From the NCBI GenBank assembly GCA_021838445.1, contig JAKCDU010000016.1, positions 1-64,000 of the forward strand: DNA of 64,000 nucleotides. Reading direction: 5' to 3'. Below the pieces are notes generated by a model. It searched no databases and was not told the DNA's origin. It saw only the letters and a program-made list of their open reading frames with translations. Of the stretch, positions 20,507-28,608 are shown piece by piece (the stretch's first letter is position 1; every line of letters starts with the position of its first letter). Source of the stretch: Actinomycetes bacterium (lineage in GTDB: Bacteria; Actinomycetota; Acidimicrobiia; Acidimicrobiales; Palsa-688). The position numbers and the translations under genes were made by a program.

Positions 20507-21712
20507 ATGCCCACTAGCCAAAAGTCGCGTGTCCGAACCGTGCTGCGTGGTGCAGCGCTAGCGGCCACTGCGACCGTCATTGCCGCCGCTTGCAGCAGCA
20601 GCAGCAAGGGATCGAGCTCGGCCACCAGCGCCACCACTGCGGCGCCCAGTGGCGGTACCTCGGCGACGACCGCCGCCGGCAGCGCCGGTCTGGCCGCGGC
20701 CCAGGCCGTGGTGGCCCAGTACTCCTCTCCGCCGAGCGCCATCGGCGTGACCATTCCTCTGCTGCACAAGCCGGCGACCAACATCACCTTCGCCTTCTTG
20801 CAGTGCGAGCTCGAATCCTGCACCTACGAGGCGGCGGCAGCCAAGGCGGCCACGGCGGCTCTCGGCTGGAAGCTGGACCTGATCAGCGATCAGAGCGCCA
20901 ATCCCGGGCCGGCCTTCCAGCAGGCCATCGATGCCGGAGCGAACTACATCGCCAGCAGCGGTGAGTCCCCGACGCTGTACAAGACCCAGTACCAGGAGGC
21001 GATGCAGAAGGGCATCAAGATCCTGAGCTGCTACGACACCACGCCGCCGCAGCCCACCGTGGACGGCGTCTACGACCAGTGCGGCGACACCTCGTTCGTG
21101 ACCAAGACCGGACCCCTGATGGCTGACTGGGCGATAGTCAACTCCAACTCCCACGCCCACATCCTGGCGGTCAACATCCCCGACTTCCCGGTCCTCGTGG
21201 CCGAGGTCAACGCCTTCAAGGCCGAGCTGAGCAAGAACTGCCCGTCCTGCTCGGTGACCAGCCTGAACGTGTCCATCAATGACCTGGTCGGCGGCAAGGT
21301 GCCCTCCGAGATCGTCAACGCCGTGCAGGCGGACTCGTCGCTCAACTACGTGTTCAACTCCTTTGGCTCGCTACCGGCCGGTGAGACGGCGGCTCTGAAG
21401 TCGGCCGGGCTGCTCAGCCGGGTCAAGGTCTTCGGCCAGGACTTCTCGTCGTTCGACCTGAAGGAGATGACCCAGGGCCTGCAGACGGCCTGGTCGGCCG
21501 ACCCCAAGGAATACGCCGTGTGGCTGATGGTCGATGCGGCCGCCCGCCTGAGCGAGGGCATGCAGCTCACCGAGGAGCGTTCGTCGGCCAGCCTGCCCAG
21601 CTACCTGATCCAGACCCCGGCCGAGGCCCAGACGGTGCTGAACCAGGGTGGCGACTGGGATCCGCCGAACATGGCCCAGTCGTTCGAGACCCTCTGGCAC
21701 GTCAACGGCTAG
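20507..21712 (+). CDS. ABC transporter substrate-binding lipoprotein (type-1 periplasmic binding fold, sugar/autoinducer type)
   Basis: 401 aa from ATG 20507 behind a GGGGGGAA site. A twin-basic N-terminus and a hydrophobic run end in a lipobox at Cys29 (IAAAC). A Ser/Thr/Ala-rich linker follows to about residue 70, then a Peripla_BP_4-type fold (NITFAFLQCELE opening). It is the first gene of a three-gene ribose/rhamnose-type transporter. In this setting the ligand may be a cyclic catabolite rather than a sugar; the binding residues cannot be assigned. Two hairpins follow the stop. Confidence 0.85.
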   Translation: MPTSQKSRVRTVLRGAALAATATVIAAACSSSSKGSSSATSATTAAPSGGTSATTAAGSAGLAAAQAVVAQYSSPPSAIGVTIPLLHKPATNITFAFLQCELESCTYEAAAAKAATAALGWKLDLISDQSANPGPAFQQAIDAGANYIASSGESPTLYKTQYQEAMQKGIKILSCYDTTPPQPTVDGVYDQCGDTSFVTKTGPLMADWAIVNSNSHAHILAVNIPDFPVLVAEVNAFKAELSKNCPSCSVTSLNVSINDLVGGKVPSEIVNAVQADSSLNYVFNSFGSLPAGETAALKSAGLLSRVKVFGQDFSSFDLKEMTQGLQTAWSADPKEYAVWLMVDAAARLSEGMQLTEERSSASLPSYLIQTPAEAQTVLNQGGDWDPPNMAQSFETLWHVNG

Positions 21713-21725
21713 GCGAATCTGATCG

Positions 21726-21755
21726 CAGGCGCCGGGGCCACGGTCCCGGCGCCTG
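21726..21755 (+). repeat. hairpin 1 between binding-protein and ATPase genes
   Basis: A perfect 11-bp inverted repeat (CAGGCGCCGGG / CCCGGCGCCTG) with an 8-nt loop starts 13 bp after the binding-protein stop. It is a candidate 3'-end stabiliser or partial terminator in the transporter mRNA. Confidence 0.7.
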
Positions 21756-21767
21756 ACAGTTCGGGTG

Positions 21768-21802
21768 ATGGATCCGGTTGGCATCAGGCCAGCCGGATCC
21801 AT
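21768..21802 (+). repeat. hairpin 2 between binding-protein and ATPase genes
   Basis: A perfect 10-bp inverted repeat (ATGGATCCGG / CCGGATCCAT) with a 15-nt loop, ending 22 bp before the ATPase start. Together with hairpin 1 it could keep binding-protein mRNA above permease mRNA. Confidence 0.65.
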
Positions 21803-21824
21803 CCTGTAACGGGGGAAAGAAGCT

Positions 21825-23339
21825 TTGCAAGAAACCCTGCGGATCGAGCACCTGTCCAAGACCTTCCCGGGGCAGGCGGCCCTCATCGACGTGAGCCTGT
21901 CCGTCGCCCCGGCTGAGGTGCATGCCTTGGTGGGCCAGAACGGGTCGGGCAAGTCCACCATCATCAAGATCCTGGCGGGTTACCACCAGCCCGATCCCGG
22001 GGCGTCGGCCTGGGTGGACGGCCACCCTCTGCAGTTGGGTGACGGTGAGGACGCACAGAAGCTCGGGCTGCGCTTCGTCCACCAGGACCTCGGATTGGTG
22101 GGGATGCTCAGCGCGGTCGAGAACCTGGCCCTGTCGGTTGGTTACCGGACGGGCTTCGCCCGCCACATCAAATGGAGCGAGGAGCGCCGCATGGCGCGCC
22201 AGGCCCTGGCCGACCTGGGTGTCGAGGGAATAGACGTGACCGCTCCGGTGGCCGCCCTGCCCCCGTCCCAGCGCACCGCGGTCGCCATAGCCCGGGCTCT
22301 GGTCGGGTGGGAGGACGGGGCCAAGCTGCTCATCCTCGACGAACCTACCGCCACCCTGCCCGACGATGACGTGAAGCGATTGTTCGAGGTGATCCACCGC
22401 CTGAAGGATCGGGGCGTGTCCATCCTCTACGTCTCCCACCACCTCGACGAGGTGTTCGAGCTCGCCGACCGGGTCACGGTCCTGCGCGATGCCCGCAAGG
22501 TGGCCGAGACGACCGTGTCCGAACTGGATCACGAGGGTCTCATAGAGCTCATCGTCGGGCATCAGATCAGCCACGGCACCTCGAGCGAGGTGGCCGTCGG
22601 GGGCGACGCCATCCTGTCGGTGCGGGGGCTGTGGGGTGGAACCGTCGAGGGAGTCGATCTCGATGTCCGTCCCGGTGAGGTCGTCGGGATCGCCGGCATC
22701 ACGGGATCGGGACGCGAGGACCTCCTCGGTCTGCTCGCCGGTCAGACGCCGAGGTTGGCGGGGACGGTGACCATCGGCTCGGTCGAGGTGGCCAACTTCG
22801 ATCCGCGCGCTGCGATGGCCTCGGGTGTGGCCTTCGTGCCCGCCGAGCGCTCCGTACGCGGAACCATCGGGACCATGTCGGTGCGGGAGAATCTGACCGT
22901 AACCGACCTTTCCCGACACTTCGTCAGGGGCCGCATCCGCCGCCGTCAGGAGATCACCGAGACCGAGCAGTGGATCCAGCGGCTGTCGATTCGGACCTCT
23001 TCCACCGAAGCGATCATTGGTTCGCTCAGCGGGGGTAACCAGCAGAAGGTGATGTTCGGCAAGGCCCTGCGCCTGCACCCTGAAGTGCTGCTACTGGACG
23101 AGCCCACCCAGGGGATCGACGTGGGGGCCAAGGAGCAGATCCATCAATTGGTCGACGAGGCCGCCGGGGAGGGGATGGCCACCGTGGTGGCATCTACCGA
23201 CACCGACGAGTTGGTGCGCCTCTGCAACCGGGTGGTGGTGATGGTCGACGGTCGCATCGCCAAGGTACTGACCGGAGGGGACATCCTCCCCGAACGCATC
23301 GAGCACATACAGCTTCAAACTTCCAGGAGGGCATCATGA
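21825..23339 (+). CDS. sugar-type ABC transporter ATP-binding protein with two nucleotide-binding domains (RbsA/MglA-like)
   Basis: 504 aa from a TTG preceded by GGGGGAAAG. The first domain has Walker A GQNGSGKST (38-46) and Walker B LLILDEPTATLP. Its signature region reads LPPSQRTAVAIARAL instead of LSVGQ. The second domain has the degenerate Walker A GITGSGREDLL usual for RbsA and a good signature GSLSGGNQQKV with LLLDEPTQGIDVGAK. It couples ATP hydrolysis to import through the permease encoded 4 bp within its 3' end. Confidence 0.92.
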   Translation: MQETLRIEHLSKTFPGQAALIDVSLSVAPAEVHALVGQNGSGKSTIIKILAGYHQPDPGASAWVDGHPLQLGDGEDAQKLGLRFVHQDLGLVGMLSAVENLALSVGYRTGFARHIKWSEERRMARQALADLGVEGIDVTAPVAALPPSQRTAVAIARALVGWEDGAKLLILDEPTATLPDDDVKRLFEVIHRLKDRGVSILYVSHHLDEVFELADRVTVLRDARKVAETTVSELDHEGLIELIVGHQISHGTSSEVAVGGDAILSVRGLWGGTVEGVDLDVRPGEVVGIAGITGSGREDLLGLLAGQTPRLAGTVTIGSVEVANFDPRAAMASGVAFVPAERSVRGTIGTMSVRENLTVTDLSRHFVRGRIRRRQEITETEQWIQRLSIRTSSTEAIIGSLSGGNQQKVMFGKALRLHPEVLLLDEPTQGIDVGAKEQIHQLVDEAAGEGMATVVASTDTDELVRLCNRVVVMVDGRIAKVLTGGDILPERIEHIQLQTSRRAS

Positions 23340-24451
23340 TCAGGCGGCTCGGCTTCGACAGGTTCAGCGCCTTGTACCTGTGGGCGCTGTTCATGCTCTA
23401 CTTCGGGATCACCAAGCACGCCACGTTCTTCAGCAGCACGACCTTCAAGCTGGTCCTGCAGGAGAACGTGATCGTGGGGGTCCTGGCCCTGGCCTTCCTC
23501 GTGCCCCTCGCCACCGGGACCTACGATCTGGCCATCGGGGCCCAGATGTCCCTGTCGCTGGTGATCTCCTCGACGCTGGCCCAGCACCACACCGTTCCCA
23601 ACCTCCTCGGTATGGTCATCGCACTGGTCGCCTGCGGTGTGGCCGGCGCGGTCAGCGGCTTCTTCGTGGTGAAGCTCAATGTCAACAGCTTCATTGCCAC
23701 CTTGGGCATGAGCCAGGTGATCACCGCAGTCGTCTACCACACGTCGTTCCAGTCCATAAACTCCCCGTTCACCAACAGCTTCGAGAGCATCGGCGCCGGC
23801 AACTTCCTCGGGGTGCAGCGCTACGTGTGGTACCTGCTCGTCCTGGCCATCATCCTCTGGTTCGTGCTGGAACACACGCCGGCCGGGCGCTTCATGTTCG
23901 CCACCGGTGGCAACCCCGAGGCGGCCCGCCTCGCCGGGGTCCAGACCAACCGTCTGGTGTGGTCATCGCTGATCGTCTCCGGGGTCATCGCCGGTTTCGC
24001 CGGCGTGGTGTACTCCTGGAAGGTCGGTGACTACGACACCACCGTCGGGCCCGGATATCTGTTCCCGGCGGTGGCTGCGGTGTTCTTCGGGGCATCCCAG
24101 CTCAAGGGTCGGGCCAACGTGTGGGGGACCATGATCGCCCTCTACGCGCTGGCCTGGGGCATCGAGGGCCTCCAGCTGACCTTCATCAACAGCAACTGGG
24201 TGCAGCCCGCCTTCGAGGGTGTGGCCCTGCTGCTGGCCGTGGCGCTGGCCTCCTACCAGGGAGTCATCCGGGTTCGCCGGGCCAAGCCGAACGCCACGCC
24301 GGACGCCCCGGGATCGGGCGGAGCGACGGCCGAAGCGGGGGGTGGCGGACCCCCCGTCGTCACGTCTGTCGCGTCGTCGGCGCCCGGGAGTGACGCGGAG
24401 GGTCACACGGGCCCGCTTGCGGTCACCCACGGGGCCGACGAAAGCGCCTGA
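23336..24451 (+). CDS. sugar-type ABC transporter permease (RbsC-like)
   Basis: 371 aa. The ATG overlaps the ATPase stop (ATGA) after an AGGAGG-like site. About eight to ten hydrophobic segments fit the BPD_transp_2 family. The loop FATGGNPEAARLAGVQTNR is the coupling motif that contacts the ATPase. The last 55 residues are a charged, low-complexity cytoplasmic tail (Gly/Ala/Pro/Ser rich), longer than in classical RbsC. It works with the two upstream genes in uptake. Confidence 0.92.
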   Translation: MIRRLGFDRFSALYLWALFMLYFGITKHATFFSSTTFKLVLQENVIVGVLALAFLVPLATGTYDLAIGAQMSLSLVISSTLAQHHTVPNLLGMVIALVACGVAGAVSGFFVVKLNVNSFIATLGMSQVITAVVYHTSFQSINSPFTNSFESIGAGNFLGVQRYVWYLLVLAIILWFVLEHTPAGRFMFATGGNPEAARLAGVQTNRLVWSSLIVSGVIAGFAGVVYSWKVGDYDTTVGPGYLFPAVAAVFFGASQLKGRANVWGTMIALYALAWGIEGLQLTFINSNWVQPAFEGVALLLAVALASYQGVIRVRRAKPNATPDAPGSGGATAEAGGGGPPVVTSVASSAPGSDAEGHTGPLAVTHGADESA

Positions 24452-24464
24452 GGGGCGCCCTCGG

Positions 24465-25268
24465 GTGGACCTCCTGGCGGTCACAGGCGGCCACCGCGTC
24501 GATCTGACGGCCTTCGCGGCCATGCTCGACGCGGTGTCGGTCGAACAGGGCTGGCGCTGGGCTCACGCCGTGCAACCGGCCGCCCAGCAATGGCTGACGC
24601 CGGGCACCCCGTGGGACGTGCTGGTCCTCCACGACATCGCCGGGCTCGGCCTGGCCCGTGGAGAGCCGCCCGAGGTGCGCCCGCCCTCGGATCGTGCCCG
24701 AGCGGACCTGGTGGACCTGCTCGACGAAGGCCGGGGTGTCGTGGTGCTCCACCACGCTCTGGCGAGCTGGCCGACGTGGGACGAGTGGGCCGGGTTCATG
24801 GGTGGACGGTTCCTCTACGCACCGGGGACGCTCCGGGGTCGGCCCGAGCCGTCGGGTGGTACCAAGCTGGTGCGCTACCGGGCCCGCCCGGTCGCCGGCG
24901 ATCATCCGATCCTGAGCGGCGTCGGCGAGGCCGACCTCGACGACGAGGTGTATCTCTGCCCCGTCTTCGAGGACGAGGTGCTACCGCTCGTACGCGGCGA
25001 CTTCGACACCGACGGGGCGTCTTTCATCTCGACCTACGAGCACGTGCTGGTCGGCGAGGAGCGAGCCCCTCGGTGTGAGACCCGACGGGCCAGTGATCTC
25101 ATCGCGTGGGCCACCACGGCCCGGCGCAGCCCCGTGGTGTACATCCAGCCCGGCGACAGCGGAGCAACTTTCGCCATGCCCTGGTACCGCCGTTTGCTGG
25201 CCAACGCCGTCAGGTGGGCCGCCTCGGGCGAGGCCCGGGCATGGGCCGCCCAGCGCGAGGGGCGTTAG
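24465..25268 (+). CDS. ThuA-like domain protein
   Basis: 267 aa from GTG 24465, 13 bp after the permease stop. It resembles the ThuA family, a glutamine-amidotransferase-like flavodoxin fold: LLAVTGGHRVDLTAF at the N-terminus, VLVLHDIAG, GVVVLHHALASW (HH motif of the family), YLCPVFEDEVLPL, and the C-terminal GDSGATFAMPWYRRLLANAVRW. ThuA proteins often accompany sugar or polyol transport and oxidation genes, and their reaction is poorly known. The stop overlaps the SDR start (TAGTG), which supports a single operon with the transporter. Confidence 0.8.
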   Translation: MDLLAVTGGHRVDLTAFAAMLDAVSVEQGWRWAHAVQPAAQQWLTPGTPWDVLVLHDIAGLGLARGEPPEVRPPSDRARADLVDLLDEGRGVVVLHHALASWPTWDEWAGFMGGRFLYAPGTLRGRPEPSGGTKLVRYRARPVAGDHPILSGVGEADLDDEVYLCPVFEDEVLPLVRGDFDTDGASFISTYEHVLVGEERAPRCETRRASDLIAWATTARRSPVVYIQPGDSGATFAMPWYRRLLANAVRWAASGEARAWAAQREGR

Positions 25269-26047
25269 TGGCCGAAGCTCCCGTAGCGCTCGTAACCGGG
25301 GCCGCCTCCGGTATCGGCCGGGCTACCGCCGATCTGCTCCTCGACCGTGGATACCGGACCGTACTCGTCGACCTTCCCGGCGTTGGTTGGCCGCCGAGAG
25401 ACCCGAGCGCGGTGGTCGTGGTCGAAGGCGACGTGACCTCCGAGGCCACCAACGCCGGTGCCGTCTCGGCGGCCCTCGAGCGCTTCGGCCGCCTCGACGC
25501 GGTGGTGCTCAATGCCGGGATCTCCCCGCTGTCAGGACCGATCGACTCGCTCCCCATGGACGGGTTCGATCGCTCCATAGAGGTGAACCTCAGGGCCGTG
25601 GCCCTAGGCATCCGGGCCGCGGCGACGCCGCTTCGCAGCAGCCGCGGCGCCATAGTGGTGGTGTCCTCGGCGACCGGATTGGGTGGCGAGCCGGGGCGTT
25701 GGCACTACGCGGCGGCCAAGGCAGGAGCGGTCAACCTGGCCCGTAGCGCGGCCATGGACCTGGCTGCGGCCGGGATCCGGGTGAACACGGTTTGCCCCGG
25801 TCCGGTGCGCACAGGCATCACCGAGGTCATGATGGACCCGGGCAGCCCGCGCTACTCAGCGCTGCGACGGGTGGTTCCCCTGCAGAGGTGGGCGTCGCCG
25901 GCCGAGGTGGCCGAACCCATCGCCTTTCTGCTCTCCGCGGCGGCCTCGTTCATCACCGGGGCCGTTCTGGCCGTCGACGGCGGGGTCTCGGCGAGCAGCG
26001 GCATGCGACTGCCCCCCGAGGCGCCCGATCCCGGGCCGCCGGACTGA
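25268..26047 (+). CDS. short-chain dehydrogenase/reductase
   Basis: 259 aa from the GTG overlapping the ThuA-like stop. Classical SDR motifs: TGAASGIG (cofactor loop), NAG in LNAGISP, catalytic Ser in VVSSATG, YAAAK (YxxxK), and the PGPVRT segment. An acidic residue after the second strand (LVDLPG) suggests NAD(H) preference. Last gene of the transporter operon; it would oxidise or reduce an alcohol/ketone of the imported compound. Confidence 0.88.
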   Translation: MAEAPVALVTGAASGIGRATADLLLDRGYRTVLVDLPGVGWPPRDPSAVVVVEGDVTSEATNAGAVSAALERFGRLDAVVLNAGISPLSGPIDSLPMDGFDRSIEVNLRAVALGIRAAATPLRSSRGAIVVVSSATGLGGEPGRWHYAAAKAGAVNLARSAAMDLAAAGIRVNTVCPGPVRTGITEVMMDPGSPRYSALRRVVPLQRWASPAEVAEPIAFLLSAAASFITGAVLAVDGGVSASSGMRLPPEAPDPGPPD

Positions 26048-26080
26048 CGCCGGCGTCGCGGGACTGACGCCCGCGTCGCG
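26041..26080. repeat. 20-bp tandem duplication at the SDR 3' end
   Basis: Two adjacent 20-bp units, GGACTGACGCCGGCGTCGCG and a copy differing at one base. The first contains the SDR stop codon and the 12-bp palindrome GACGCCGGCGTC. It lies between the convergent SDR and tetR genes and may act as a terminator. Confidence 0.6.
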
Positions 26081-26126
26081 GGCGGATCGATGCGCGGGCC
26101 GCCACCGCAAAGGGGGGTGAGGACTC

Positions 26127-26765
26127 TCAGGTTCCGGGCTGGGCCGGGGGCCGGAGGAGATTGCCATCGAGCAGCCGGCAGAGACCTTCGACGGTGGTCC
26201 GCTGACCGAGGTGGTCATCGGCCACGGAGGCCATCAGCCCGAGGAGGATCACCCGCAGGACGGCGGCTACGTCGTCCTCGGAGCCCGGCTCTATCTCACC
26301 GGTGGCCGAGCCGAGCGCGATCAGGTCGTCCACGATGGCTGTTCCCTCGCCCGGGGGGTGGGCGATGGCCCGGCGGATCTCGGGATGGCGGATCCGGTCC
26401 ATGCGCGCTGCGGCATGGAACAGAGCCACTCCGGGGTCGGCCACGTTGATCTCCTGGGCCGCCCGGAGGAGAGCCCGGACCCGGCCTGAGAAGGTCGTCT
26501 CGGTCGACGCGCGCTCCTTCATGCGGGAGTCGATGAGGCTCTGGGTCTCGGCGAAGACGGCGAGGAACATGTCCAGCTTGGAGTCGAAGTAGTAGTAGAG
26601 CGCTCCCGCGGTGATGCCCGCCCGATCGGCGACGTCTTTGTTGGTGGTGGGCCCGTAGCCGTGCTCGGCGAACACCACCCGGGCCACCTCGAGTATCCGC
26701 TCCCTTGTGGCGCGGGCCCTCGAGGCGGTGGGGCGTCCCTTCCTCTGGCCAGGGGTGGAGGTCAA
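26127..26765 (-). CDS. TetR-family transcriptional regulator (paralogue 1)
   Basis: 212 aa. The N-terminal helix-turn-helix lies at about residues 18-66 (ILEVARVVFAEHGYG, then NKDVADRAGITAGALYYYFD). The C-terminal ligand domain contains AARMDRIRHPEIRRAI and PPGEGTAIVDDLIALG. It closely resembles the regulator at 40150-40797 in both domains, and the recognition helices are nearly the same. It is the last gene of a leftward operon behind the two phosphohistidine-domain proteins, so it probably controls that operon and autoregulates. The ligand is unknown. Confidence 0.9.
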   Translation of the reverse strand: MTSTPGQRKGRPTASRARATRERILEVARVVFAEHGYGPTTNKDVADRAGITAGALYYYFDSKLDMFLAVFAETQSLIDSRMKERASTETTFSGRVRALLRAAQEINVADPGVALFHAAARMDRIRHPEIRRAIAHPPGEGTAIVDDLIALGSATGEIEPGSEDDVAAVLRVILLGLMASVADDHLGQRTTVEGLCRLLDGNLLRPPAQPGT

Positions 26766-26810
26766 CGGACCGGTTCCTGTCGGGCGGTCAGGTCCCGCCC
26801 AGGGACCGGC

Positions 26811-28559
26811 TCAGCTCCCGGCCGCTTCGATGACGGTGACCACGCCGGTGTCACCGTTGACCTCGACGATTGAGCCGTCCTTGATCGTGGACGTGGCGTT
26901 GGTGGCCGAGACCACGCAGGGAAGTCCGAGCTCGCGGCTGACGATCACCGCATGGCTGATCTGGCCGCCCACATCGACCACGACGCCTCCGGCCGACATG
27001 AACAAAGGTGCCCAGCCGGGGTCGGTGAGAGGGGCGATCAGGATCTCTCCGGGCTCGAGGTCGGCGGGGGAGTTGATGTCGAGGATGACCCGGGCCCGAC
27101 CGGTGACCACACCGGGGCAGCCGGGGACGCCCTGGATGGTCGTGCCGGCGACGGCCGGCGCGGAGCTGGAGTCACCCTTGCGGGCCCACTCCGTGAGCGG
27201 CGGTACCTTGCCGTCGCGGATTATGAACGGCGGCTCGAGCTCCCACAGCTCCCGCCATTCGAGGTACCTCGAGGCCAGCTCGTCCTTGAAGCTGGCAGGG
27301 TCGGCCACGAAGCTGTCGAGCTCCGGGTCGGTCAGCTGAAAGATGTGGGCGGCATCGGCGATGTGGCCCGCAGCCGCGTGACGGCGGCCCAGTTCCCGGA
27401 AGACCATGCGGGCCTCCTGGATGGCCCGGATCAGGTTGGTCTTGGTCCGCTCCCGGAAGATGAGCTGGTTGCCGGCCACGAGCGCGGCCTCGAGTTGGCC
27501 CGGAAGATCGGGATTGCCGGTCGCTTCGACCTTGGCCCGGACCTCGGCGGTGACCCGCTCGCGCTCGGCGACGAGGCGCTGGACGCGGGCCGCGGGGCTG
27601 TCCTCCTCGTTCTGTAGGCGGACCCGGTCGAGGATGGCCAGAGCCATCTCGGGATTGGTCTCCCAGGTCTCGGCGCTGACCTCGTACTCGTTGGGCCCGC
27701 GCGCCCCGAAGTCGGCGATGAACTGCCCGAACTCGGTGAGAAAGGTCTGGGCCGCCGGGTCGGGGGAGGCCGCCAGGCGCTCGAGTATCCCGGCCACGCC
27801 CCGGTCGAATTCGGCGGTGAGCAGGCTGGAGGCGGCGACCTTGCGGGACAGCTCCCACAGGCCGTAGCTCGGCTCGGCCGAGTCGACGTCGCCGAGGCCG
27901 GACAGGAGCTTCATGGGCACGGTGGGGTCGCCGATGGCTTCTCCGACGGCGGCCAGAATCCCGGGTGCCACACCCGAGCCACTCGAGTCGATGGTGTGGG
28001 TGAGAAACAGGCGGTCGATCATCTTCTGGACGGTGCGGGCCCGCTCGATCAGTTGATCATCGTCGAGGGACTCGAGCACCGGCCGGTTGCGGCGCAGGGC
28101 GATGGTCTGCTCCTTCTCGACGTCGATCTCCGGCCAGGTGGTCGCGCTCATCACCCATTCGAGGTTCTTGGCGATGGCCGGGAGCAGGTCGGGGCGTTCA
28201 TCGCGCTCGTCGGGGGTGTAGGGGGGTACGTCGGGGTGATCGCCGAAGAAGGCCATGTCGAGCTGTTCCACGGTGACCGCCGGGTTGCGAACACCCTGCA
28301 TGCGCACGTTGGAGAGATTGATGTACATGTAGCCGCCGAAGAAACCGGTCGTCTCGGGGTGGGCCTGATCCCATTCGTCAGCGGCGTAGTTGCCGGTGCG
28401 GATGTAGCCGTCGCGCCACCCCTGGCAGATTCCATTGTCCCAGGTGTAGGTGACCGACAGCGGGCTGGCCGGGTTGGGCACGACCTCACCGGCGTTGGCC
28501 CGGGTGTAGTGGGGCCAGCGTTCGCTCGGCGTCCAGTCGGTGATCCAGCGGTCTCTCAT
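26811..28559 (-). CDS. PEP-utilising-enzyme mobile-domain protein without ATP-grasp (PpsA-like), copy 1
   Basis: 582 aa. The C-terminal 90 residues form the swivelling phosphohistidine domain: PGVVTGRARVI, then GGQISHAVIVSRELGLPCVV with the phosphorylatable His536. The first 470 residues are helical with no ATP-grasp or PEP/pyruvate barrel motif. Size and the His near the C-terminus recall subunit 1 of phenylphosphate synthase and the C-terminal two thirds of rifampin phosphotransferase. This is a structural analogy, not a proven function. It is a clear paralogue of the next gene upstream in the operon (shared IDRWITD-like start, HYTRANA motif and C-terminus). Confidence 0.78.
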   Translation of the reverse strand: MRDRWITDWTPSERWPHYTRANAGEVVPNPASPLSVTYTWDNGICQGWRDGYIRTGNYAADEWDQAHPETTGFFGGYMYINLSNVRMQGVRNPAVTVEQLDMAFFGDHPDVPPYTPDERDERPDLLPAIAKNLEWVMSATTWPEIDVEKEQTIALRRNRPVLESLDDDQLIERARTVQKMIDRLFLTHTIDSSGSGVAPGILAAVGEAIGDPTVPMKLLSGLGDVDSAEPSYGLWELSRKVAASSLLTAEFDRGVAGILERLAASPDPAAQTFLTEFGQFIADFGARGPNEYEVSAETWETNPEMALAILDRVRLQNEEDSPAARVQRLVAERERVTAEVRAKVEATGNPDLPGQLEAALVAGNQLIFRERTKTNLIRAIQEARMVFRELGRRHAAAGHIADAAHIFQLTDPELDSFVADPASFKDELASRYLEWRELWELEPPFIIRDGKVPPLTEWARKGDSSSAPAVAGTTIQGVPGCPGVVTGRARVILDINSPADLEPGEILIAPLTDPGWAPLFMSAGGVVVDVGGQISHAVIVSRELGLPCVVSATNATSTIKDGSIVEVNGDTGVVTVIEAAGS

Positions 28560-28608
28560 TGCGTGCTCCTCTGCAGGGATGAATGTTCGAGGGCTTTCAC
28601 GGCGTATC

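Noticed and set aside
20507-24451. Ribose transporter by name
   Set aside because: The ABC subfamily fits, but the neighbourhood (KstD-like, ThuA, SDR) and unreadable ligand residues do not support ribose.
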